From positions 49,252,404 through 49,316,403 of the forward strand of contig CM063502.1 in assembly GCA_032207245.1 (NCBI GenBank): a stretch of DNA of 64,000 nt. The letters are read 5' to 3'. The notes under the pieces were generated by a model. That model searched no databases. It was not told the origin of the DNA and saw only the letters and a list, made by a program, of their open reading frames with translations. This document shows positions 1 through 10,671 of this stretch, piece by piece. The number at the start of each line of letters is the position of its first letter. The first letter of the stretch is position 1. Both the position numbers and the translations under genes were made by a program. The DNA comes from Pardosa pseudoannulata (taxonomy: Eukaryota; Arthropoda; Arachnida; Araneae; Lycosidae).

Positions 1-442
1 TAATAGGCATGTACCTTTCAACTATAAATAGTCGGAATTTGATTCCAAACATAACAGGAGACACATCTATGCATTTTTACACAGAAATAAGTAGAACGCA
101 AAACTAATTATTGTGAAACACACTTGGAGAGTATGAATCTTCATCACATAAAATAACCCTAATATTGGATATGGTAATTGTGTTTAATATATTTTTGTAT
201 TCACTCTTGTCAGATAAATATTTTTTTTCTACTAATTCCTTTACAAAAATTCGGGATAGTTTTAAAGAAAAATGCACGCTTTATATCCTTGTAGTTTTAT
301 TATCATTTTTTTCATAACAGTATAGTAGTATATTAAAATCAAGCATAGAAAGATCTTGCCACTTATTGTTTTAAGAGTAGGATTTAATATTTTCTTAGTG
401 ATCATTCAAAGTGTAGGAAATACAATTAAGATATTGTAAGAA
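1..442. other. AT-rich non-coding sequence, nothing recognised
   Basis: There is no open frame of note and no repeat signature that I could identify. Confidence 0.6.
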
Positions 443-498
443 GAATATATATATATATTATATATAATACATATATATATGTATATATATATTATATA

Positions 499-533
<35 letters not shown>

Positions 534-551
534 TACATATATATATGTATA

Positions 552-602
<51 letters not shown>

Positions 603-620
603 TGTGTGTGTGTGTGTGTC
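443..620. repeat. (TA)n microsatellite with a short (TG)n end
   Basis: Imperfect TA repeats, broken by ATTATAT and TATGTATA variants, are followed by TGTGTGTGTGTGTGT near 603-618. Confidence 0.95.
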
Positions 621-2205
621 AGTAACGTGTGAAGGAATGTGACAAAAATGTGTTATGTATATCATTTTGTTATTCAAATTAGATTTCATGAATTTTTGTA
701 TTCAAAATAAATAGTGATTGACAACTTTTTCTTTTCTTACCTTCGTCTCTCAATCTACTTCACTGAAGAATTTAGAGACAAGTATAAGATTCCTAATTAA
801 GCACAAAAGTTTGAATTAGCTTGAAGTTTTATGAAAGCACGTTCTGTGAAATCAGTTATTTAATATAATCCATATCTTTTTGAAAGTTCACCTTTCTTTA
901 TCTGTTTCAAGGTCTTATTTGATTTTGACATTTTTTCCCTCAATGCCTCATCGTGTAGCAAAAAATAAACGTAATAAACCGATTCTCAGAGTATCACATT
1001 CAATATTGATTGCATTTTAATGCTAAAACTCAATATATGTCTATACTGATACGCTGCTGTATAAAGCTTGTTTGGAAAAAAAATTTACGAAAAATAATAA
1101 GTCCTACTTTTAAACTGGCATTTATGCAATCCTATAAAAATTAGAACAAAGATTTAAGCTGTCACAGAAATATATAGTAAAAGTATATGATTTAGTAATG
1201 GCGATTAATATTACTGATAGTGTGAAAAATGGTAATCGAGTTTATGAAACGACGACACATAAAGTATTTGTTTTATTCAATGTTTCCCTGAACATCCAAC
1301 GAAATTATCAAAAGTTTTCCATAAAAAGACTTCATTATTTACTCGAGTTTCAAGTAGTTAAACTCATAAATTTTTTCAAAAGGTTAAATAAGTGTTTTTC
1401 TAAAGTATTTTGATTTTCGAGTGAAAGGACCTTGTCCCAAATTATTTGCTAGAGAGTACATTTGTCTATTTAGCCTACAAATCATTCATAAAAATTTTCA
1501 GTCATAGTCTGTTAGTGTGAAGAAATTTAAATGAGTTTTATAATAAATATCAAACTTTTTACAGCGTATTTTCTGTTATAGGTAACCGAATTTTATTTTT
1601 AATTTCAAAGACATCGTTACTAGGTTTAATTTCAGCATACAATTTGAAACATTTTATTTAGAGATTGTAAAACCTTTTTTTTTACTATTTACATACATGT
1701 TACGTTTTAATTTATAAGAAATTTAGATACTTTTTCCTTTTTTAGGAAATGCTAAATTTATTTTTTATTTGGAATGTAATTTAATAATTGAAGAGTTGAA
1801 TTAAGTAATTGATATTTACATTAGTCTTGGTGAAATGCTGTCAGCTGAAGGGAGATATTTTGGGAATACAAAGCAGTCTGGAAATATTAAGTAAAAATTA
1901 AACATTTGAAAATGCATTGAGGAATACAAGTTAGTTTTGACAGTATACATCAAATTAGGCGTAGATATGCCTTTTAGGCTGCGGGTCAAACTCAACTACA
2001 ATAAACTGAGAATATTAAGAAGTTTCGGGACAGTGGTAGTTTCATTTTAAAACAGTCATAAAAGCAACATAAATATGTCAAAACATAAGATACAAATATA
2101 AGAATGAAACAGCATAAAAATTCAAAATTATAATTTTATTTATTTTACAAAGGAACTTAATAGAATGAGCTTTATTTACAAATGTTTTCATTGACACAGG
2201 CATGC
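619..2205. other. AT-rich non-coding sequence, no supported gene
   Basis: The longest frame (1198-1413) encodes 71 residues without a domain or signal, has AT-driven composition, and is best explained by chance. No element ends were found. Confidence 0.6.
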
Positions 2206-2895
2206 AATTCCGTCACTTTTCTCACCTTTAGTAACTTTTTTTACAATTGATCACTTTTAGTCACTTTTTAAAGTAAACAATCACTTTTAGTCACTTTTTT
2301 CACGGTGTATCACAGCAAAAGTCTGTTGTTGGAAAAAGGAAATCTGAATTAATAACAAAATATTTTAATACAAGACCAAAAATGTGATGCTCTAATCTTA
2401 TATTTTTTTATTAAAATGTAATTAGTCATATGGTTTCCAGAATTTAGAGATTTTAAAAAGTCGTAAAGAAGTTATACATTAAAGTAATTTACGTCAAAGC
2501 ACACATTTCTCTTTTACTTTTTCTTCACAATTTTTGTTTAGATACTCTAATCTAGCTATGTATATATTTCAAAACATCATTAATATATGCAGAAAATTGT
2601 GATTATAAAATTAATGTATTGTATGTATTCAAATCTAATTTATAGATTTTCTTGAATAAAAAGCAATGTTGAGTTGTGTTAAACAAAATTTTTACCCTTT
2701 TTGTATTTGACGCTAAAGTTACGTCTTGTATGAATCATTTGATTTAGAGTTAAAATAAATAGAAAAATCTGAATAGTAGCATGTGTAATCAAGACGAGAA
2801 AATATCGCTTTTTTTCAATGTTTAGTCACTTTTTGGTCACTTCTTCTGTATTATTTGTCACTTTTTTCACCTTTTTGAAAGTGCCTCAGCAGTTG
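2195..2895. mobile_element. Possible DNA-transposon relic with clustered TCACTTTT motifs
   Basis: TCACTTTT or a close variant recurs at about 2213, 2250, 2261, 2281 and 2291, and again at about 2825, 2836 and 2857. The clusters sit at both ends of a roughly 700-bp AT-rich block. Repeated subterminal motifs are typical of transposase-binding regions of DNA transposons. All copies face the same way, and no terminal inverted repeat or target duplication was confirmed. There is no coding capacity. Confidence 0.35.
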
Positions 2896-2956
2896 CAAGC
2901 TTGTTGACATCAATGGCTCACTTGACGCTGAAATGCTAATGTCAGTTTAGTCAAGG

Positions 2957-3327
2957 CAGGCTTATACGCAGTCTTCTTATAAGACGAATTCAAGTATCTG
3001 CTTTTTCGATAGTTAAGCTGCTGTTGCTTTTGTTTAAAATAAACTCTATAATATATGTTTATTTTTATATGCAGTAGTGATAACAGTATCCTTGTTAACC
3101 GGCCTAAATGGGACTGGGGTTAAACCATTTTATGAATTTATACACAGGCTTATATGCAGTCTTCTTAAAACGAATTCAAATATCTGTTTTATCGATAGTT
3201 AAGCTGCTGTTGCTTTTGCTTACAATAAACTCTATAATATATGTTTATTTTTATATGCAGTAGTGATAACAGTATCCTTGTTAACCGGCCTAAATGGGAC
3301 AATGGTTAAACCATTTTAGGAATTTCC
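2957..3327. repeat. Direct tandem duplication, two units of about 188 bp
   Basis: Unit 1 (about 2957-3144) and unit 2 (about 3145-3327) share long stretches such as GATAGTTAAGCTGCTGTTGC and CCTTGTTAACCGGCCTAAAT. GGCTTAT begins at 2959 and at 3147, which gives a period of 188. The units differ at few positions, so the duplication looks recent. Confidence 0.92.
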
Positions 3328-3659
3328 AGTTAAAGAGCTAAAGTAAAATAATCAAATTAATTAATAGAAATGTATTTTTCTATAATTATAATAGGCATTT
3401 ATTAAATGCGTTATTACAAAAGTTTTACATGCCATTAGTAGGAATGTTTAAAAATTCAGTTATTCAATTTTTTTCTGCTTAAGGATGGATATTCGGTAAC
3501 TCCCTGCATAATTTCTCTATTTTTTAAAACCACATCAGTGGAGGAAGCCGATAACTATTGTACCACAAAGCAAAAAGCCATTTACAATGCTTAAAATACA
3601 TAATTACAGAATTTTCATTAAAAAAATCTTTTGCTTATTTTTTGATTTTCATTAATTAT

Positions 3660-3722
3660 GGTCAGTTTAAACGGAGATCCGTTTAAATGGAAGCCGGTTA
3701 TAAGGGAGAGTTTACTATACTT
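3660..3722 (-). mobile_element. Possible terminal region of a pogo/Tigger-like DNA transposon
   Basis: Read on the minus strand, the block starts TATAGTAAACTCTCCCTTAT and continues with ACCGGCTTCCATTTAAACGG. This resembles the stacked motifs at the ends of pogo/Tigger elements as I remember them. TTAACCGGCC motifs in the duplication at 3100-3290 could belong to the same element. There is no transposase frame. Low certainty. Confidence 0.25.
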
Positions 3723-3789
3723 TGTTTTCGGAACTCAAGTGCATCAGTTGAAATTATCAAACGGCTTTGTCGCTGACCTACAGGTCATA

Positions 3790-3960
3790 AGTTGCCGACG
3801 CTTGGATTAAATTCTTAAAATGATTTGCTGGATGATGTTCCAAAAGCTAGGGTCTTTCAGGGTTCAAGTCTCACTGTTGTAATGGATATTTATAGCCATT
3901 TGAAATTGACTTTAATCAATAGGTAAAAGTCTAATTGTTAACTGGATGTGAAAGACTGAC
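3790..3960 (+). mobile_element. Degenerate tRNA-derived SINE
   Basis: GGTTCAAGTC resembles a tRNA B box. It is followed by the body seen in better copies (TAGCCATTTGAAATTGACTT, then a degraded TAGTAGG...CTCATTAG segment). It is the same family as the copies at 23480, 50790 and 56841, with many substitutions. Confidence 0.55.
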
Positions 3961-6745
3961 CTCAGTAAATATGCGAATAATAAAAAAACTAGCCATATAT
4001 TTCAGATATGTGTCACTTAAGAGTTATTCACTGCAATATCTAAAGACAATTTTGTCCATGTTTAAAGATATTAAATAAAACTGTGAGTAGAACTTTAATG
4101 TTTTTTTTTGGAATTAGTTTTTCTTTTGATGAAAGTAGAGGGAATCCCTGTGAACGATACCACAAATTTTCAAGCATAGGTTATTATTCATAATTTTGTG
4201 ATATGATAGACATTTTATAATTTTTCAAGCATAGTACATGAATTTACTTTTTGCGCAGGTGCATGAATTGAAATCAAGAGGAATATTTATGCATGTTACC
4301 AAACGTCCCCTCAGAGTATCATGTTCACATTATGATGCTAAATAAATCTGTTCTAAATTTGTACTAAATTTCGAAACTATTTTTTTTTAATAAATGAGAT
4401 CCTGTGTTGCTTAAAATTGCAGCTTATTCAGGAACAGAGACGAGCTGTAACATTAAAATAAGTATAAAATTTCACAATGTCTCATATTTGATGTATTCAG
4501 CAATATGTATTCGTAAGAGATGATCCAAGCGTTAATAAGTTAAACCAATAGTGCCAAAAGCTTATTGGCTTATTTATCAAAAATAGATTGCAGAAAATGC
4601 TGCTAAACGTATCATATACTATAAACTATGAAGAACAAATATATAGAATGTTGCGAGTTGCTATTTGATGAATTATTTTATATATCTATAGTGCATCACT
4701 GCTTCTGAAATTCCAACAATTGAAGTATCAAATATAACCGCACGAATTACTCATACATTATGATAAGATTTAGAGTTGAGTTAAGGAAGTGACTGTGCTT
4801 TGTGGTTATTACATAAAGGAATATATATTCTAGAGTGAGACCGTGTAAAAGAATGATTAATTGCGGTAGGAACAAAAAATATCATGAGTAGCGTACAGGG
4901 AGACGTGTAATTTTTTGTCTCCTAGGCAAAGGCGCCAAGACTCTTCAGCTTTGTTGTGGAATCATTGTAAAAGAATGATGCTGTATTTCTTATGCCATAT
5001 AATTAAATTAAATAATAAGGTTTTTATTTATAGAATGGCAAACAATTTCTTTTGTAAATAGCTTTCAAGAACACGAAACTTGGCTTTTAAATAAGATAGC
5101 TAATTGAATAGAGAAAATTTGTGAGTAAATATAAGCGAGTGCACTGCATTAAATAAGTTGGTATTATAGTTCTCAGCAGCAGGCAAGAGGTAAAAAGTAA
5201 GCAATTATCAACGGCGGCAAAATACTTTGCTTACGAATAAAATAATTTTCACGCTAACATGAATTAGTTATATTGCCTTAATTCAGTTATATGTCATTTA
5301 TCGGTCTAACAAGGTTATTTTATGATTCTGTTTGTCTTTTGAAAAATTTTGAAGTTTTTTAAGTTTGTGGATGGCATTTTTTGGATTTGTTTACAGCGTC
5401 AAAATGGTAGGGTGACCCTTCAGTTCTAATATGAACGCAGATAGAAACTATTTCCCTATGAAAAAAATAATTGCATATAATGATAATATAATTGTCAGTT
5501 TAAGAAATGACAAACGTACTTAATAATGATTAGGTGATTTAATATTCCATATTTACTTCATGATTTAGAATTTTACTTTATGGTATTTTTAAATGACTAT
5601 ATCCCATTAGTGTTAAATAAAATGAAATCTTTGATTTCTTGTTTACGTATAGAGTTCGTTAAAAGTTTTATTCGTTTGAAATACCATAACATGGTTGTAT
5701 TAGCTAAGCTTCTAGGAGAATACCTAGGAAGCGTAAAGTTTATTCTAAATATATCCTTTTACAGCAAGGACGATGTCAGTATTAAAAAAATTATGCATCA
5801 AGGATTTTTTCTAAATTTTTTTCTAGGGGGGGGAAGAGGGGATTTGTAACCTCTGTTAATTAAATAAGGAAATGGTGTATGCCAAGTAAGTTTATATGAC
5901 AAGAATTTCGAAAAAGAAATTGGCAAAAGTAGAGAACAGGGAGTGGTATGCATCCGTATTAAATGGCGTTAGCGGCATAGCTAGTATCCCTGAAATCTAT
6001 TTAAAATTACACCCTAGAAACAAATCTTGTAAATAGAGAACCCATGAAAAATGACTTAGAGTTGTCTACACTTCCATTGCTTTTGATTAACTGGCTTTGC
6101 CTCGATACAAACAGCTAGTTTTCGACTCATTTGATGATATTGATTTGACTTTTGGTGAAGGATGAGCTGGATTTGTAATCAAAAGTCATCCTTCTCTGAC
6201 GAAAACTTGATGCATCGGTCCGCTGTGGACGTGTTCCAAATTGAAAAAAAAGGAAAGAAAAATATAAGTCATAGAACAGAACTGGCCGACGTAAGGATCT
6301 TTAACCCTTCAGCGATGTCTCTTCACTTCAAGTTGAAGGAATCATATTTTTTCTAAAGATAGCCTTCGTCAGGGGGTGTTAGAATGAGCACATTCCTAAC
6401 GAACTTGGAAAACATCATTAATTAAATTTACAAATTATTTCTTCAGTAGGTTTAACTGACGCCATTGTCTTTCGGCTAATTTACTTGAAGAACAAGAGTA
6501 GTAAATACTACTCAAGTTTTTTGCGCCTAATTGAAGTAGTGCAGTGGATTATTTTTTTTCTTTAGTGAGGAATTAAGATTGAGAGACAAAAACCAAATGC
6601 TAATTAAACGACGAAGCCGTGACAGTAGGAATTTGAATAAAAGTTACTAAGTTTCATACTATTTTAATAATTTTACTTTATTTTATTAAATTCAAACCTA
6701 TTCTAAACAAATGTTCATACAATTTTTTAAAGCTTCTTTAAAAAT
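3961..6745. other. AT-rich non-coding sequence, no supported gene
   Basis: The frames at 5580-5849 (89 residues) and 6162-6356 (64 residues) have no recognisable domain or conservation signature. A G-run is at about 5826-5833. No mobile-element ends were recognised. Confidence 0.55.
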
Positions 6746-6748
6746 TAA

Positions 6749-6776
6749 CTAGAGAGAGGGAGAGAGAGAGAGAGAT
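6749..6776. repeat. (GA)n microsatellite
   Basis: About 28 bases of alternating G and A with one GGG interruption. Confidence 0.9.
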
Positions 6777-7499
6777 TGGTTTTAGTGGTAAAAGCAAAAA
6801 TTTAAAAGTCACTTAGGCATTCCTTATTCTACAATATTTTTTTTTATACTTGTAAAATTTAATCTAAATATACTGTGTGAGATGTTACAATATACATTTT
6901 TAATTTTTTCCTTATTTTTATATTTAAAAGTAAATATTTTAGGAATTTGTAAGTTGTTTATAAAAAACTATTTTTTATTTTGAGAAATTTTTAAAATTAT
7001 CCATATGCTTTTCATAAAGTTTTCCATATAGTTTCTCCACAAAGTCTTACTAAAGTGTCATATTAGATACAGAACAAATTGTACATTAAAATTTATTTAC
7101 AAGCATACAAAGGGGAAAAACAAAGTATTTTTAAAATACTTAGAAAAATAACAAATAACCTGAAAACTGTAAAAATTTCTTAAAAAGAAACTATAACTCT
7201 TTAATGCCAAACGCCCTTAAGAATAAAATTACGCGTAGAATATTTATTCTTTTTAGTAAATGTAGATGGCAACCCTGAAAACAATCCCACAAATTTTCAA
7301 TTATTTTTAACAAGATTTGATCAAGCCTTGCATATAAAATTGCTTTTTGCGTAGGTACATAAGCTAAAACCATTATATCTATTATAATACTTCACTAAAA
7401 ATTACTGCTTTAAAATAGAGTAATTAATAGATTTGTTATTACAAACTTTTTCTCTTAATAACATATTATTTCTAAAAATTAAAAACTGCCCTATAATGA

Positions 7500-8075
7500 G
7501 AAAGAGCTTCAATTTTAAATCTAACTCAAGTGTATCTTGAATATCATACTTTTATTTTAACTCATAGGATTATAAACTCAGATATCAGATATTCATCAAT
7601 CAAAAACGGTTCTTTGCCACCAAGGGCAGAAATATAAAATATCTCCCCTTCTTTTACGATAAAATTATTAATACAACAAATAAGTTGTTGAAAGATACTA
7701 ACCTATTAAACTTGAACAATACTTCGCTTTAAGGTACTGTGTAAAATAATAATAATTAAGATTTTTCTTTTAATGCCATCCTATGATTTTTAAAGTTATA
7801 GGTTTTCCACTAGTGAGAAGCAGCTACAATTTTAAAACTAACAAAAGTGTATCTTGAATTTCATGCTTTTATTTTTAAACTTAGTATAAATTAATTTATA
7901 TTTGTGATATTCACCAATTCAAACCAGTTCTAGCAGTGTTTCCTCACAAAGCAAAAATGTAAAACGCCTCTACCCCCTTATGATAAAATCACAATTAGAA
8001 GAGGTTTGTTGATAATACAATTTGTTGATAAATGCATACATACCAATGAAACTTGGACAGTTTTTGCCAACAAAA
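7500..8075. repeat. Diverged local duplication (two units about 310 bp apart)
   Basis: About 7505-7730 and 7810-8070 share AAGTGTATCTTGAAT, then a TTCA(T/C)CAAT segment, a run of C before TTTTACGATAAAA or TTATGATAAAA, and a shared TTGTTGA region. The match is patchy, which suggests an old tandem duplication or two halves of one repeat. The minus-strand frame at 7191-7373 just upstream is not supported as a gene. Confidence 0.5.
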
Positions 8076-8489
8076 ATATTTATTAAAAACTATAATATAA
8101 ACTAAAAAGCAAACAAACCTCCTTCCAGATCCCTAGAATCTTTCAATATTGCGAAATCAATCTTACAATATTGATGCTAAATTTTTCCGCTTTCCGGTGA
8201 AATGTATATAATACATATGTATAGCAGTTTTGGTTATTTAATTGCACGTACCGCTTTTTTATGGGTTTTTACTTTAATACTAAGAATTATTAATACTTTT
8301 TAGATATAAACAGTATAAGTATGCGAACTGTAAATCTATAGCATTAGAAAAATTGTTATGTATAAATTTTGATCAATTCTGTATTTAATATATCAATACT
8401 TTTCAAACACTCACATCCAAAATTCCCCACCCCCTGAATTTTATCTTCCAGACCAATGATGAGGTTGTCGGCTCCTAAAGCGGGCTCTT

Positions 8490-8499
8490 TATATATATA

Positions 8500-8593
<94 letters not shown>

Positions 8594-8614
8594 CGTGTGC
8601 GTGTGTGTGTGTAT
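8490..8614. repeat. (TA)n followed by (TG)n microsatellite
   Basis: A long TA array at 8490-8570 passes into TG repeats with GCG interruptions to about 8612. The frame across it translates to Tyr-Ile and Cys-Val repeats and is not a gene. Confidence 0.97.
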
Positions 8615-8734
8615 ACACACTCATATATACAGACATTCAGCAAGAATAATTTAATAGGCTATCGAATTCGTGGACATAAACCACCAATTGAAAGTATATT
8701 ACATTGTAGGAAAAATACTGTTCATAAAGCATTT

Positions 8735-8921
8735 TGGTTTGGTTTGGTCTAATTTTGTGCTACGGTATACTTTTTTCCTCATGAGAGCTAATGAGACCGG
8801 GACCTACTGCTTAAGGCCGATTCCGATGTGCTACGAACATCCATGCCAGTAGCAGGATAAGAATCAGCCAGTTCCGATACCTAAGAGCGGCATTCTACCA
8901 TTGTTCCAACCTTCGGCCTAA
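8735..8921 (-). mobile_element. tRNA-derived SINE with target-site duplication
   Basis: The minus-strand element ends in the tail (CCAAACCAAACC) at the left. Its body is shared with 56841-57020 (AGCTAATGAGACCGGGACCT and GCCGATTCCGA). The tRNA-like head on the right is damaged. AAAGCATTT flanks it at 8726-8734 and 8922-8930, which fits a target-site duplication. Confidence 0.8.
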
Positions 8922-8930
8922 AAAGCATTT

Positions 8931-10640
8931 AAGTAGTGTAAACTACAAAATTTTAAACTAAGCACTTCTATGATAAGTTTTAATGACATTATTTTCATTC
9001 TAAATAATTGTAGAATACTTTAAAAAGCTCAGATTGAAATCCGATAAAATTTCTTGGTCTAAAGGTCTCTCATTTTTTTAATTGAAGCGTTTTCGGTCAC
9101 ATACAGAATTTTTAGACCTCTTCATAAATACTAAATATACCGATAAGTATTTCAGAACTTTTATTTGTAACACATAATAGTGCAGAATAACTGTAAATTA
9201 ATGAAAAGTTTTAATTAGACTTCTACGTTGTTTCTTATAAAAAACAGGGATAAATATAGTAGAATCGAAAATTTTCTGTAATTCTTATGCTAGAAATATA
9301 GGTTAAATATTTTCAGAAAACTGTTGTCCAACTCTTTAAATTTTTTTTTGTTTGTTTTACAAGAGTTATTTTTATAGTAGCTGAAAAACATTAGATATAT
9401 GTAAAAAATCATATTGAGACAATTTAACGAAACTAATTTTTAAATCTAATTTTCTCGATACTAAGTTTTATCAGTTCAGGTCTAATAAACACGCATAATA
9501 AAAATTACTATAATGTTTCTAACAAATCCAAAACAAACTTTTTTACTGAACAATTAAAATGAGATATTTTTTTTTTGCATAAAAGCTAATTTTTATTAAC
9601 AAACCAAAATTTTAAAATTTCTAATTAAAAGTGAATATTACAATAACCTTTTAAGAACAAATTGAGTAATGATCTCAATAAATAGCTAACACTTCATAGA
9701 AACTTTTACATATTAAGGGATTTCAATAATTAAGACTGACACAGCGTTCAATAAAGAAGGTAGAAAATATAACTTAAAAAAGCTTAAACTGACAGCAGGT
9801 CAGCTTCCCACCTTCCAATATTTTACAGCTTTAACTTCAGATAAGCACATAACTACGGGTGAAGTAATTTTATTTATCATTTAATTTTTATCACAGAATA
9901 AAAATAGAGGTGAAGTGAAAATCACTTTTGTTTTAGTTACCTAATTTACTTTTATTCGTTGATAAAAAAAGTCTCGTTTTTCAGATGCGTAATGTGTGGT
10001 TATAGAATATAAGATTAGTGAGACTAAAAGCATTTGAGAACACAACTAAAAAGTAAATGTATAAAATAAAATTTTTTATTAATATAGTAATATTAAATTT
10101 AAAAAAATTGTGAAAGAGGATTTTGATTTTCATATGGTATTCCCAGATGTAATCCAATATTGGCTTGTTTGTATTGATGGAAATGTTCTACCCATATGAA
10201 GTAAAAGCAATTAATCTTAATTATGCTAATATATAAAATGAAAATGCAAGTAAAAATAAAAGTTTAAATAGAAAATAAAACTAGTCATTTACAAAAAAAA
10301 AAAAAAAAAAAAAATATATACATTTTATGAAAGTAATTGTAACCTTCATTTCCCTCGAGTATGAAAATCTAGGAAAATTGCCTTTATTTGATGCACATAT
10401 TTATATTATTAATCTGTTAAGAATAGTTGCAAATTCGTCAGTTCTTGTGAAAATTGGTGTAATTGTTTAGCAGTTGGTTTACTGGCAGTATTGACTTCTT
10501 GAGAGCATTTTAAGTAAATATTTAATACTTTTCGTTGGAGAAAAACAGTGAAACATACTTACCAAGTTCTTTAATACATAACCGTTCAATATGTTTTTTT
10601 ATTTTCGTTGCTTTGATAAAATGTTGTATGTTATACTATT
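8931..10640. other. AT-rich sequence upstream of the first coding exon
   Basis: It should contain the last part of a 5' intron or the promoter-proximal region. A TCAGTT at 10438 resembles an arthropod initiator, but I found no convincing TATA box and no clear exon with a donor. A run of about 22 A residues is at 10292-10313. No gene is supported. Confidence 0.5.
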
Positions 10641-10665
10641 CCTTTATTTTCCATTTTTATTTCAG
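10641..10665 (+). promoter_or_regulatory. 3' splice site (acceptor) before the myogenic factor exon
   Basis: A long pyrimidine run (CCTTTATTTTCCATTTTTAT) is followed by TTCAG at 10661-10665. It lies 6 bases upstream of the ATG at 10672. This implies at least one upstream 5'-UTR exon, whose position I could not fix, so the promoter is unknown. If the site is not used, translation could begin at 10591. Confidence 0.75.
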
Positions 10666-10671
10666 TTGTTC

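Noticed and set aside
10400..10445. Promoter with TCAGTT initiator
   Set aside because: There is no convincing TATA or downstream element at the right spacing, and such short motifs are common in this composition.
10591..10671. First 27 codons of the longest open frame
   Set aside because: They are hydrophobic, unlike a nuclear factor, and overlap a strong pyrimidine tract and acceptor AG.
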